Shown here in pieces: positions 23,929 to 32,262 of a stretch of 64,000 bases of DNA. This DNA is from Elusimicrobiota bacterium (GTDB taxonomy: Bacteria; Elusimicrobiota; Elusimicrobia; UBA1565; UBA9628). Every line of letters starts with the position of its first letter. Position 1 is the stretch's first letter. The stretch is taken from assembly GCA_028868375.1 (NCBI GenBank), contig JAGWUP010000012.1:36398-100397 (forward strand). The letters are read 5' to 3'. The position numbers were made by a program, and so were the translations under genes. The notes below the pieces were generated by a model, which had not been told where the DNA came from, ran no database searches, and saw only the letters and a program-made list of their open reading frames with translations.

Positions 23929-24429
23929 ATGCAACACGCATTCAACAACGCGTCCGACGTTCGCGACTTCGTACTCGCGGGCAACGCGACGATCACGCTC
24001 GAGTCGCAGAAGACGGGAACGTGGTTCACGTACAAGGTGCGGCAAGCGACGGGGCGCGACGGCAGACCGTCGTCGCGCTGGTTCGTTTCCCTGATGAACG
24101 GCCTCGACAACGAGTCGTCCTTCGCGTACATCGGCTTACTCGACTGCGGGACGAAGTTCGCGTCGCTGCTCGATCCTCGCACGCCGCTGTGCTTCCGCCA
24201 GACGGCCAAGAGTCGCGTTGGAGCCGACGCACCCTCGGTGCGCGGGTTCACGTACTTCTGGCGGTCGATCAGCGAGGGCAAGATGCCCTGCAGCATGACG
24301 GTGCGGCACGAGGGCAAGTGCGGCCGATGCGGTCGCAAGCTGACGGTGCCGGAGTCGATCGACCGCGGCATCGGACCGGAGTGCGCCACGCACGTCGGCC
24401 ACTCGCACGAGATGAGGAGGGCGGCATGA
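23929..24429 (+). CDS. DUF6011-like zinc-binding protein, 166 aa
   Basis: The N-terminal 130 residues form a domain with TWFTYKVRQATGRDG and FVSLMNGLDNESSFAYIG. The C-terminus carries CGRCGRKLTVPESIDRGIGP, then EC: the four-Cys DUF6011 pattern seen in many phage and actinobacterial proteins. Function unknown. The start at 23929 is fixed by TGGGAGGTCATC just upstream, the same extended ribosome-binding block as three later genes. Confidence 0.78.
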   Translation: MQHAFNNASDVRDFVLAGNATITLESQKTGTWFTYKVRQATGRDGRPSSRWFVSLMNGLDNESSFAYIGLLDCGTKFASLLDPRTPLCFRQTAKSRVGADAPSVRGFTYFWRSISEGKMPCSMTVRHEGKCGRCGRKLTVPESIDRGIGPECATHVGHSHEMRRAA

Positions 24430-24617
24430 GGACGAACATCGTCGGCTACAACGGCCGACGCCTGGCCGTCATCTGCGACGTTGACGACGGCATCTCAGTG
24501 GAGATGTGGAGCCGCGGCCGCAGCGATGCACCGTGGCGACTAATCAGTCGCGACGTGGTCGACTGCCCGTTCCATCTGGTCTGCGACCACGTATCTGCCC
24601 TGATAGGAGGAGAGTGA
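24426..24617 (+). CDS. Hypothetical protein, 63 aa
   Basis: ATG overlaps the preceding TGA. Product MRTNIVGYNGRRLAVICDVD and so on, a small acidic protein ending SALIGGE. No function recognised. Confidence 0.6.
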   Translation: MRTNIVGYNGRRLAVICDVDDGISVEMWSRGRSDAPWRLISRDVVDCPFHLVCDHVSALIGGE

Positions 24618-24618
24618 C

Positions 24619-24897
24619 ATGGTCGACCTGACTGCGCGGCAGAAGAAGGCGTGCAGGCCGATTCCGACCGACCTGTTCAGCTACCGCGGCGACGTGAAGC
24701 TGTTCACGGCCGAGGCCAGCGACCTGCTCGACTACACGTTCTGCACCTACATCAAGCTGCAGAACCCGAAGACGGGGGGCATCGTCGAGTTCGACCTGAC
24801 CGAGGTCGATCGCGACTCAGACGGCGACGTGGCCGGCTGGCGGTTCACGGGGCGCGGTAGTCACTCCGACTTGCGCGTCCTGATCATCAACGACTGA
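24619..24897 (+). CDS. Hypothetical protein, 92 aa
   Basis: One nt after the previous stop, preceded by AGGAGG. Begins MVDLTARQKKACRPIPTDLF; a predicted beta-rich domain follows (LDYTFCTYIKLQNPKTGGIV). Unknown function. Confidence 0.65.
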   Translation: MVDLTARQKKACRPIPTDLFSYRGDVKLFTAEASDLLDYTFCTYIKLQNPKTGGIVEFDLTEVDRDSDGDVAGWRFTGRGSHSDLRVLIIND

Positions 24898-24922
24898 ACA
24901 TTTTAGTTCCTAGGAGGTCATC

Positions 24923-25594
24923 ATGACTACGCACTACGATCCGGCTGACTGCCTTCACGAAGGAGTCAGCGGCACGATGCGATCACAGAACGGCCTGCTC
25001 AAGCGCGAGGCCGAGCAGCTGGCTACGAAGCTGCAGTCCAAGTACGGTGGCAGATGGTCGGCGACGAAGCACTCACGCCGCGGCGGCGGGTACTTCGTGG
25101 TCGAAATTCAGACGCGCCAGTCACTGGAGCGCGAGCAGGCGCTGTGCAGCGCCCGCATGTACCTCGACCCCGACATCTCGCCGTTCTCCAACTCGGGTAA
25201 GGGGTGGCGCAGTCTCGGCTTCTACGGCCAACGAGACCGGCTGAAGGCCGACCTCGACAAGTTCGCGGCCAAGTTCGCGGAGTCGCCACTGTACGCGCTC
25301 GAGTGGAGCACGCCAGTCATCGAGGCGGCGGCCGAGTACACCGTCATCTGCGGCATGATCGCCGCGCACGAGCGGGGCGTCTCGATCGAGGACATCTTGT
25401 CGACCGTCGAGAACGAGGCGCGGCGCAAAGTGGAGTACAGCAGCCTCAGCCGCTCGACGTCGCCGATGTCGAATCTCTGCGAGGACGCTGAGCGCATCGC
25501 GTACTGCAAGATCGCGAAGCAGTTGCGCTCCTGGTGCGACGCGTACAGCAGAGCGAAGGGCAATCTGTGGGCGTACGGCGAGGGGCTGGCGTAG
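24923..25594 (+). CDS. Hypothetical protein, 223 aa
   Basis: Preceded by CCTAGGAGGTCATC. Contains YGGRWSATKHSRRGGGYFVV, beta-rich, then helical stretches with KADLDKFAAKFAE and CKIAKQLRSWCDAYSRAKGN. No family recognised. Confidence 0.68.
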   Translation: MTTHYDPADCLHEGVSGTMRSQNGLLKREAEQLATKLQSKYGGRWSATKHSRRGGGYFVVEIQTRQSLEREQALCSARMYLDPDISPFSNSGKGWRSLGFYGQRDRLKADLDKFAAKFAESPLYALEWSTPVIEAAAEYTVICGMIAAHERGVSIEDILSTVENEARRKVEYSSLSRSTSPMSNLCEDAERIAYCKIAKQLRSWCDAYSRAKGNLWAYGEGLA

Positions 25595-25631
25595 CCCCAT
25601 CCCCGGCACACTTATTTCAGGAGTACCTGAC

Positions 25632-26591
25632 ATGATGAACCACGACCGAGTGCTGGAGCTGGCCTCCAAGCTGCTGCACGTTCAGGAGAGCAGGGGCGCC
25701 TCTGAGGCCGAGGCGTCCTTCGCATCCGAGCGTCTGCAGCAACTACTGCAGGAACACAATCTGACCCTCAGTGAAGTCGAGGCGAGAGACGGTGACACTA
25801 GCACTCCCGCCGCGAAGCGGACGAAGGAGGAGATCAAGCGGTACTCATCGAAGTCGCAGGCATGGCGAGAGACGCTGCTGCGCGCCGTCGCCGAGTGCAA
25901 CTTCTGCCTGCCGTACAGCTCGCTGGGTGGGTTGTTGATCGTGATTGGCCGTGAGATCAACGTGACGATCACCAAGCAGACGTACGAGTACTTGTGCGCG
26001 ACGTTCCTCCGCCTGGCCAGGGACGCCGGCTATCCGCTGTGGAGCAAGGAGCACCGCCAGAACTTCATCTACTTCATGGACGGCGCCGTGAGCCGCGTCT
26101 CGCAGCGCCTGATGGAGCGTCGTCGCCAGGCCGAGCTCGACGGGCTGAAGCAGCGGCAGGCCGGCGATGGCTCGGGCACGGCGCTGATCTTGTCCGACGT
26201 GTACGGCAGCGAGGCCGACCTCAACAACGACTTCCTGAACAACTACCCAGCCGGCACGACTGCCGCTCGCCGCCGCGAGGCACAGGTGACCAACGCGCGA
26301 CGTGAGGAGGAGCGACAGCGCCTGGTGTCCGAGGGCGTGGATTCCACTGTCGCATGGTACAAGGTCCACGGCTACAGCGACGAAAGAATCGCCGCCATTG
26401 TTGCCGACGACAAGAAGCGCCAACGACGACGCGAGTCCCGGCACAACCACGGCGCGCACAACTGGTCCCGCAGCGACCAGGCGCACTATCGCAAGATCAA
26501 CAGCCGTGCCTACAAGTCTGGTTCGGAGGCCGGCAGCAGCGTCGGCCTGGATGACCAGGTCGGCGGCGACGACAGGAGGAGGCTGACGTGA
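25632..26591 (+). CDS. DUF2786-like protein
   Basis: A 319-residue protein. The first 55 residues (DRVLELASKLLHVQE, then LQQLLQEHNLTLSEVEA) match DUF2786, a short helical domain found in bacterial and phage proteins. A middle domain has WRETLLRAVAECNFCLPYS and FLRLARDAGYPLW, as in the associated DUF7168-type region. The C-terminus is basic and disordered. Function unknown. Confidence 0.75.
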   Translation: MMNHDRVLELASKLLHVQESRGASEAEASFASERLQQLLQEHNLTLSEVEARDGDTSTPAAKRTKEEIKRYSSKSQAWRETLLRAVAECNFCLPYSSLGGLLIVIGREINVTITKQTYEYLCATFLRLARDAGYPLWSKEHRQNFIYFMDGAVSRVSQRLMERRRQAELDGLKQRQAGDGSGTALILSDVYGSEADLNNDFLNNYPAGTTAARRREAQVTNARREEERQRLVSEGVDSTVAWYKVHGYSDERIAAIVADDKKRQRRRESRHNHGAHNWSRSDQAHYRKINSRAYKSGSEAGSSVGLDDQVGGDDRRRLT

Positions 26592-27031
26592 CCGCCGCAG
26601 TCCACCCGATCCCGCCGGGACTCTTCTGCATTCCGGCGGCGCTGTGCGCCCTGACGGGCGAGGATCTTATGTCAGTCATCGTGCCGTCTCTGAACCGTCA
26701 CGGCGGCGGTCAGGGACTCGTGGACACGGTGGCCGGCACGACCATGCACGCGGCAGTCGAGGTCCTCGAGGAGATCGGCTTCACAGTCCGCTCCTACAAG
26801 AGTAGCGCCGAGGCCGGTCCGCTTAAGGCGCGGATATCTACCTGGGCGCGGCGAAGTCAGGATCGATGGCCCGGGCGGCTGCTGCTCGTCGCGACGTCCG
26901 GTCACTGTCTGGTGATCGCTGACGGCTGCGTCTACGACACGCACTCACCGATGGGCGAGTCGGGAGAAACTCATCCTTATGCGCGGGCCCGCGCCACGTG
27001 GGCCGCGCTCGTCACGAGGAGGCAGAAATGA
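26588..27031 (+). CDS. Cysteine-peptidase-like small protein, 147 aa
   Basis: GTG start overlapping the preceding TGA. GLFCIPAALCALTGED resembles the Cys-containing helix of C39/papain-like phage proteins, and RLLLVATSGHCLVIADGCVY with YDTHSP supplies His and Asp positions. It might be an active protease or an inactive relative. Sits in the early operon, so host takeover rather than capsid maturation would fit (inference). Confidence 0.55.
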   Translation: MTAAVHPIPPGLFCIPAALCALTGEDLMSVIVPSLNRHGGGQGLVDTVAGTTMHAAVEVLEEIGFTVRSYKSSAEAGPLKARISTWARRSQDRWPGRLLLVATSGHCLVIADGCVYDTHSPMGESGETHPYARARATWAALVTRRQK

Positions 27032-27336
27032 TAAGCCATAACAGACCGTGTCCGTGCGGATCGGGCAGGGACAGCAACTGGTACCTCGACGCGCGCAGCA
27101 TCCCCTTATTCCGCGGGTGCAGCAAGTGCGCCCCTGAGAAACTGAAGCGATACCGGCCCGAGGTCTTGCACGACCCCAACTACGAGGCCAGTGAGCCGAT
27201 TGACGAGGAGTGGCAACATGAAGATCACGCGCAAGAGTCCACACTCGGGCATCACTCAGACCCGCGACCTGCCCATCACGCCCGAGCAGTGGAGGCACTA
27301 CCAGCGGGGCGAGCTGATCCAACGGTGCTTCCCTAA
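27028..27336 (+). CDS. Conserved CPCGSG-motif phage protein
   Basis: Start overlaps the preceding stop. CPCGSGRDSNWYLDARSIPL, then CSKCAPEKLKRYRPEVLHDP and PNYEASEPIDEE follow the pattern of a widespread small phage/prophage family with four zinc-binding cysteines. Relatives usually end shortly after EPID; here the frame runs on about 35 residues over the next gene. Confidence 0.78.
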   Translation: MISHNRPCPCGSGRDSNWYLDARSIPLFRGCSKCAPEKLKRYRPEVLHDPNYEASEPIDEEWQHEDHAQESTLGHHSDPRPAHHARAVEALPAGRADPTVLP

Positions 27337-27430
27337 CCTCAGCGACGGTGACCGGGAGTTCATCCTCACCGGCTACACCGAAGAGGACTGGGACGCCATC
27401 TTTCCACCAGAAGAAGACGAGGAGTGCTAA
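27218..27430 (+). CDS. Conserved phage protein, 70 aa
   Basis: MKITRKSPHSGITQTRDLPI, then EQWRHYQRGELIQRCFPNLS and REFILTGYTEEDWDAIF match a small family common in phages (usual pattern: ITRKSPxTG, DLPxT, REFIxTGxTxEEWD). The ATG at 27218 is chosen by that N-terminus and by GAGGAG upstream. Function unknown. Confidence 0.8.
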   Translation: MKITRKSPHSGITQTRDLPITPEQWRHYQRGELIQRCFPNLSDGDREFILTGYTEEDWDAIFPPEEDEEC

Positions 27431-27434
27431 AACA

Positions 27435-27641
27435 ATGACGAGCAACGAGTGCATCATCACCATGACCTGCACTGACCGCAACGGCCATCGGCTGGCGCAG
27501 AAGATCCTGCGCTACCCGCTGGGCACGTTGTTCCGCAACACGGTTGAGGACCGCCTCCGCGTCAACGAGGAGATGATGCGGGAGCACACCGACGCGGGCG
27601 GCCTGTCGCCGTACGTGTTCACCGAGACACTGGGCTTCTGA
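27435..27641 (+). CDS. Hypothetical protein, 68 aa
   Basis: Begins MTSNECIITMTCTDRNGHRL. Four nt after the preceding stop, no strong Shine-Dalgarno sequence. No family recognised. Confidence 0.55.
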   Translation: MTSNECIITMTCTDRNGHRLAQKILRYPLGTLFRNTVEDRLRVNEEMMREHTDAGGLSPYVFTETLGF

Positions 27642-27652
27642 GCACCGCGCCT

Positions 27653-27693
27653 CGATCCCCGAGAAGCAAGAGCAAGAAACAGCTCGGGGATCG
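27653..27693 (+). other. Long inverted repeat between genes
   Basis: Perfect 11-bp arms CGATCCCCGAG and CTCGGGGATCG around a 19-nt loop, in the 90-nt gap before the next gene. No T-run, so a processing site, attenuator or protein-binding operator is more likely than a terminator. Confidence 0.6.
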
Positions 27694-27731
27694 CACGCAG
27701 TGCTTACAGACTGCAAACCTAGGAGGTCACC

Positions 27732-28337
27732 ATGACGAGCAAGACAGAGACCGCGGGCGTCGACTCGACGGTCGAAGACTACCTGACGAAGAACCACGCC
27801 GATGCGGAGCGTGCTGTCATAACGAATTACGGCTTCTCCGTGAAGTCGGAGCAGGGCCAGTTCGTCGTCGTCGACCCGGTCTACCGCAAGGCGAACCGCG
27901 GCAAGGGCGGCAAGTACGGCCCCGGCGGTAACTTGGAGCTCCTGATTCAATCCGCGGTGAAGAACCGAGGCACTGTCGCCGACATGCCGCCGAAGCCGAC
28001 GGCCGAGCCGGCAAAGAAGAAGAATGGCAAGACCACCGACGAGAAGAAGGAGGTCGCGCCAGAGGCGCGCAGGACGCGCGCCACGCGCGTTGACGACGCG
28101 ACGCACGACGACGCGTCGAACGACGAGAAGGCCACGGGAAGGCGACGGGCGCGCGGCGCCGTCAAGAAGGACAACCGCTTCGTTCGCGCGTTTCGCCTGA
28201 TCGCACGGGAGCCGGATATCTCCCCCGACGCCATCGCGAGGGGCGCCAACCTCTCGCTGAAGATGGCCGGCGGCTGCCGCGTGGCCTGGGCAGCGGCCGT
28301 GCAGGTGATGGAGGAGGTCAAGGAGGAAGTTAAGTGA
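27732..28337 (+). CDS. Hypothetical protein with basic linker, 201 aa
   Basis: Preceded by CCTAGGAGGTCACC. Short N-terminal domain (TKNHADAERAVITNYGFSV, then GGKYGPGGNLELLIQSAVKN), a Lys/Arg/Pro linker, then a small helical C-terminal domain (FRLIAREPDISPDAIARGAN) that may be a helix-turn-helix. Function unknown. Confidence 0.65.
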   Translation: MTSKTETAGVDSTVEDYLTKNHADAERAVITNYGFSVKSEQGQFVVVDPVYRKANRGKGGKYGPGGNLELLIQSAVKNRGTVADMPPKPTAEPAKKKNGKTTDEKKEVAPEARRTRATRVDDATHDDASNDEKATGRRRARGAVKKDNRFVRAFRLIAREPDISPDAIARGANLSLKMAGGCRVAWAAAVQVMEEVKEEVK

Positions 28338-28573
28338 GTCCGGAGCAGCAGAAGTGGACGGAGGAGCAGATCAGCCGTGCTGATCGCTTCACCGTCGTCA
28401 TGTTCGTCGGCCTCGCAGACGGTCTGTACGACAAGAGGTGGACCTCCTCCCTCAGGGAGGCCCGCCTCGTGCGTCGCGACATGCTGGCCGAGTACGGCGA
28501 CACCAACTACAGGCGGCGACCGATGATCTACGCGGTCGTTCCGCCCATCGACCTAACCATCTTCGTGGAGTGA
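28334..28573 (+). CDS. Hypothetical protein, 79 aa
   Basis: GTG start overlapping the preceding stop. MSPEQQKWTEEQISRADRFT, then a helical and a beta segment. Unknown function. Confidence 0.6.
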   Translation: MSPEQQKWTEEQISRADRFTVVMFVGLADGLYDKRWTSSLREARLVRRDMLAEYGDTNYRRRPMIYAVVPPIDLTIFVE

Positions 28574-28580
28574 GAACATC

Positions 28581-28784
28581 ATGAGAAAGATCGTCGAGAT
28601 TCACACCTATTCGCGCAAGGACTTGGAGCATCTTGTCATGTCCTGCGCCAAGATGCAGATCATTGGCGGGATGTACATCGGGGAGTTCGGTTCCCAGAGC
28701 ATCGAGTGGCGTGAGGACGGCTCCTGCGTCGTCACGACCACTCACACACCGGCCGAGATCGGCGAGTGGAAGCGCGGGCAGTAA
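28581..28784 (+). CDS. Hypothetical protein, 67 aa
   Basis: MRKIVEIHTYSRKDLEHLVM with a Cys and Gly-rich middle. Co-directional, 7 nt after its neighbour. Unknown function. Confidence 0.6.
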   Translation: MRKIVEIHTYSRKDLEHLVMSCAKMQIIGGMYIGEFGSQSIEWREDGSCVVTTTHTPAEIGEWKRGQ

Positions 28785-28818
28785 CAACCGCTTTCGCCAA
28801 ATTTCCTAGGAGGTCGAC

Positions 28819-30390
28819 ATGACTACGCGAAGTCAGGAGGCGGCGACCGATGTCGCAGCCCTGCTGCGGGCGCGAAACCCGCTGCTGTGGATCGTCACCC
28901 GAGAGGAGGCGCGCGTCGAGCGCCACCTCTTCCAGGCTGCAGCGAAGGCCGGCTACGGTCCTCTTACGTGGGACTGCGGTCAGGGGACCTGCGACGGACT
29001 GACCGGCAGGGAGATGCCGGAGTTCGGCGGCCCCGACCTCGGCGAGGTGCTGTCAGTCATCCGCGCTCGCTCGCAGGGGCAGAACCAGCGAAACGTCTGG
29101 GTCATGCGCGACCTGACGCCGTGGCTCGCCGGCCCGATCGGCATCGTGAACGTGCGGCGGCTCAGGAACCTGGCCCGCACCCTGCCGGGCACCCCTCGCG
29201 GCTGCGCCCAGGCGATCATCGTCATCTCGCCGTCGGGTGAGGTGCCGGCCGAGCTGGCCGGCCACGCGACGGTGATCGACTGGCCTCTTCCGGACCGCGA
29301 GGAGATCGCAGAGATGCTGAGGACCTCGGTGCCGGAGGAGCTGGCCGATCAGATGACCGATCAGCTTCGCGACGCGGCCGTTGACGCCGCAGTCGGTCTG
29401 TCCGGCGAGGAGGCTCAGAACTGCTTCGCTCGCTCCCTGGTCCAGATAAAGGGGATCGATCCGGCACTGATCGCCCGTGAGAAGAAGCGCGTGATCGCAC
29501 GTGAGCGGGTGCTCGAGTGGTACGATCCGCTGCCCGGCGGCCTCGACGCGGTGGGCGGCCTCGACCTGCTGAAGAAGTGGCTCGTCCAGCGTCGCACGGC
29601 GTACAGCGCCGAGGCGCGGGCCTACGGCCTGCCGGCACCAAAGGGGATGCTTCTCCTGGGACCGCCGGGGACCGGCAAGAGTCTGACCGCCAAGGCAGTC
29701 GCGACGGCATGGGAGGAACCGCTGCTGAAGGTCGACCTCGGCGCGCTGCGAAGCAAGTTTGTCGGCGAGTCAGAGGCCAACCTCCGCAGGGCGCTCCGCA
29801 CGATCGAGGCGGTCGGTCGCTGCGTCGTGTGGCTGGACGAAATCGAGAAGTCACTGGCCGGCGCGACCGACGGGGCCGCCGACGGCGGCGTGTCGCAGGA
29901 CGTGCTCGGCACCATCCTCACGTGGATGCAGGAGCGCCGCGGCGAGGCGTTCGTCATCGCGACGGCGAACGACGTGTCCAAGCTCCCGCCGGAACTCCTG
30001 CGCAAGGGGCGCTTCGACGAGGTGTGGTGGGTCGACCTGCCGAACACACTCGAGCGCGTCGAGGTCCTCAAGGCATCGCTGCGGCAGTTCGGTCGAGCCG
30101 AAGCCAAGATCGACTGCAATGAGGTCTCGACCAAGTGCGACGGCTACACCGGGGCGGAGATCGCGGCCCTGGTGCCCGATGCGCTCTTCTCCGCCTTCGC
30201 GGATGGCGAGCGGGAGGTTACCACCGAGGACCTCGTGGCTGCGGCGCGCGACGTGACGCCGCTATCCAAGACGATGGAGAAGCGGATAACTGACCTGCGA
30301 AACTGGGCCAAGGGGCGCGCCCGACCGGCCACCAGCGACAAAGCCATCAGCGATCAGCGGCGCAGCGATCGGCGCGAGCTGGACATCTAA
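28819..30390 (+). CDS. AAA+ ATPase, Ycf46-like
   Basis: A 523-residue protein. The N-terminal 230 residues (LLRARNPLLWIVTREEARVE) resemble the N-domain of Ycf46-type proteins. The AAA module has Walker A LLLGPPGTGKS near 280, Walker B CVVWLDEIEK near 338, sensor-like FVIATANDVSKLPPELLRKG and arginine-finger region RKGRFDEVWWVDLPN near 395, then a lid. It would remodel or unfold a protein partner; Ycf46 substrates are unknown. CCTAGGAGGTCGAC precedes the ATG. Largest gene of the operon. Confidence 0.87.
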   Translation: MTTRSQEAATDVAALLRARNPLLWIVTREEARVERHLFQAAAKAGYGPLTWDCGQGTCDGLTGREMPEFGGPDLGEVLSVIRARSQGQNQRNVWVMRDLTPWLAGPIGIVNVRRLRNLARTLPGTPRGCAQAIIVISPSGEVPAELAGHATVIDWPLPDREEIAEMLRTSVPEELADQMTDQLRDAAVDAAVGLSGEEAQNCFARSLVQIKGIDPALIAREKKRVIARERVLEWYDPLPGGLDAVGGLDLLKKWLVQRRTAYSAEARAYGLPAPKGMLLLGPPGTGKSLTAKAVATAWEEPLLKVDLGALRSKFVGESEANLRRALRTIEAVGRCVVWLDEIEKSLAGATDGAADGGVSQDVLGTILTWMQERRGEAFVIATANDVSKLPPELLRKGRFDEVWWVDLPNTLERVEVLKASLRQFGRAEAKIDCNEVSTKCDGYTGAEIAALVPDALFSAFADGEREVTTEDLVAAARDVTPLSKTMEKRITDLRNWAKGRARPATSDKAISDQRRSDRRELDI

Positions 30391-30406
30391 CAGAAGGAGA
30401 ACTGAC

Positions 30407-30646
30407 ATGACCCTCCGGTACTGGGCAGTCAAGCCCAAGACGTTCGATCCGTCATACGCGCGGATTGAGAAGGCAGCCTCGTCATACGAGGCGTGCCGTC
30501 TCGCCTTTGGCAGACCAATCAGCCCCGAGGTATACCACGCAAAGGACCTCGGTTCAACCATCAAGATCGTCCGATCGGATAAGCAGCGAATCGCTGCTAT
30601 CCGTGATCCAGATGGATGGGTCGATCTGTCAAAGAAGGAGAACTAA
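30407..30646 (+). CDS. Hypothetical protein, 79 aa
   Basis: Preceded by GAAGGAGAACTGAC, nearly the same leader as the next gene. MTLRYWAVKPKTFDPSYARI and so on. Unknown function. Confidence 0.6.
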   Translation: MTLRYWAVKPKTFDPSYARIEKAASSYEACRLAFGRPISPEVYHAKDLGSTIKIVRSDKQRIAAIRDPDGWVDLSKKEN

Positions 30647-30647
30647 C

Positions 30648-31433
30648 ATGACGCTCTCTACACGCACCCTGAGGCCCGGGCTACTCGTTGCCCTCAGCAC
30701 CCGCATCACCGGCAACATCGCCTACGAGCGCGTGATCCTCGAGGAGGACCACGTTACGGAAGTGGGCACCAAGCAGGCTCGCTGGGAGACCAAGCGAGTC
30801 ATTGAGGACCCGACGGAGCGCGAGCGCGCCAGGAAGGTCCGCTCGCAGTGCCGCGGCATGATCACGAAGCTCTGCATCGGCAGCACATTCGGTCTCCTCT
30901 GCCAGGAGGACAAGAGGTCCGAACTGGAGGAGGCGGTGCGCGAGGCGCAGGCGATGGCAGCCGAGTTCAACTCCACCTCGACGCTCACCCGAGTCGGCGT
31001 GTACGTGATCGCCGGCTACATCGCGCCGGACGACGTGCAGGCCGTCAAGTCGATCAACAGCGAGGTGCGCGGACTCTTGGCGGAGATGACTACCGGCGTC
31101 CGCAACCTGGACGTCAAGCAGATCAGGTCGGCCGCCAATCAGGCAAGGCAGATCGGCAAGATGCTGGCGCCCGAGGCCGCCGAGCGAATCAAGTCAGCGG
31201 TCGAGGCCGCGCGAGAGGCCGCCAAGAAGATCGTGAAGGCTGGCGAGCAGGCCGCCCAGGTCATCGATCAGGAGGCGCTGAAGAAGCTGGCCGCCAGCCG
31301 CACCATGTTCCTGGACATGGACGAGGTGGAGATCGACGCGGCGTTGCCCGAGGTCAGCGGTCGGGAGATCGACCTGGAGCCGGAGCTGCCGATCGCCGCG
31401 CAAGAGGACCAGCGCCGCGAGATCGAGCTTTAG
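30648..31433 (+). CDS. Phage protein with long helical region, 261 aa
   Basis: The N-terminus (TLRPGLLVALSTRITGNIAY, then ERVILEEDH) follows a pattern common to phage proteins of unknown function encoded beside AAA ATPases. The second half is helical and Ala/Lys-rich (KSAVEAAREAAKKIVKAGEQ) and may form a coiled coil. The start at 30648 is set by AGAAGGAG. A partner for the AAA ATPase upstream is a reasonable guess. A terminator follows directly. Confidence 0.7.
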   Translation: MTLSTRTLRPGLLVALSTRITGNIAYERVILEEDHVTEVGTKQARWETKRVIEDPTERERARKVRSQCRGMITKLCIGSTFGLLCQEDKRSELEEAVREAQAMAAEFNSTSTLTRVGVYVIAGYIAPDDVQAVKSINSEVRGLLAEMTTGVRNLDVKQIRSAANQARQIGKMLAPEAAERIKSAVEAAREAAKKIVKAGEQAAQVIDQEALKKLAASRTMFLDMDEVEIDAALPEVSGREIDLEPELPIAAQEDQRREIEL

Positions 31434-31443
31434 GTTGGTCAAG

Positions 31444-31472
31444 AACCGGCGGGTACTGAACCCGCCGGTTTT
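31444..31472 (+). terminator. Rho-independent terminator
   Basis: 10-bp stem AACCGGCGGG/CCCGCCGGTT with a 7-nt loop followed by a short T-run, 10 nt after the stop codon. It ends the operon that begins near 23.9 kb. Confidence 0.88.
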
Positions 31473-31474
31473 CG

Positions 31475-31480
31475 TATATC
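31475..31480 (+). promoter_or_regulatory. TTCGTATATC promoter-like motif
   Basis: Immediately downstream of the terminator and 19 nt before the next ATG, leaving room for a ribosome-binding site (AAAGGAGAAG). Starts the operon 31.5-36.6 kb. Confidence 0.5.
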
Positions 31481-31499
31481 TGAGCAAAGGAGAAGTCAG

Positions 31500-31841
31500 A
31501 TGCCGTGCGACCGGAGACTGAAGAGGGGTCAGACCATTCAGATGCGGGCCGCCGAGATCAGGCGAGTGGTCGAACTTGCCGCCAGGGGCCTGTCATCCGG
31601 CAAGGTGAAGGCTAAGGTCGGCCCGCAGGGCGCCATCGCCTTCGTCGGCCTGACGGATGCCGAGCGTGACGGAGTCACCGACTCGTGCATGTACCGGCGA
31701 CTCCTCACCTCCGGCTCGGCACTGGCACTTCAGGCCATCGCCGCGGCCGAGGCGCTGGCTGGCCGGTCAGTGGACAGGCAGCTCGTCGCTCAGGGAGCCC
31801 ACTCGCACGACGGAGGTGCTACGTGGCACAATCACAAGTAA
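31500..31841 (+). CDS. Conserved phage protein, 113 aa
   Basis: MPCDRRLKRGQTIQMRAAEI, then GLSSGKVKAKVGPQGAIAFV, RDGVTDSCMYRRL, and the end GAHSHDGGATWHNHK. This combination (MPCD start, DRDGVTDxCxYRR, HSHDGGxTW end) is a recurrent family in phages of Alphaproteobacteria, function unknown. The ordered His and Cys residues may bind metal. Confidence 0.8.
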   Translation: MPCDRRLKRGQTIQMRAAEIRRVVELAARGLSSGKVKAKVGPQGAIAFVGLTDAERDGVTDSCMYRRLLTSGSALALQAIAAAEALAGRSVDRQLVAQGAHSHDGGATWHNHK

Positions 31842-32260
31842 CAGACCGCACAGATTACGTGCTACTAGCACGCAGGCCAGGCGACAACCACTATCAGGCC
31901 GTCGTCGAGCAATCATTCTCGATGGGGCTATCCAGTGATCGCTGCCTGATATACTGGTCCTCCGAAAACGCCCGAGCACCGATGTTAGAGGCGCTAGTCG
32001 AAGCGTATACACACAGGCCTGCTCCAGTCTCGTCATTCAAGGTGGACGGCCGCGCTGAGGCAGAGCATCAGCGCGATATCTTCATGAAGAAGATACCAGA
32101 TATGACATGGGAGGTGTTCGATGCGCGTGCTGAGGACCTCCCCATTGAGATCGACTGGGAGGCCTGGAATAAAGACAATGAGTTCACGCCTAACACTCTA
32201 TCCGGAGTACGCAACAAGTTCCGAGCTCGGAACGCTCCATTCCGGATGAAGGAGACTTAG
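31823..32260 (+). CDS. Hypothetical protein, 145 aa
   Basis: GTG start 7 nt after GGAGGT (within the preceding gene). VAQSQVTDRTDYVLLARRPG, later RCLIYWSSENARAPMLEALV and FTPNTLSGVRNKFRARNAPF. Lower GC than its neighbours. No family recognised. Confidence 0.6.
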   Translation: MAQSQVTDRTDYVLLARRPGDNHYQAVVEQSFSMGLSSDRCLIYWSSENARAPMLEALVEAYTHRPAPVSSFKVDGRAEAEHQRDIFMKKIPDMTWEVFDARAEDLPIEIDWEAWNKDNEFTPNTLSGVRNKFRARNAPFRMKET

Positions 32261-32262
32261 CC

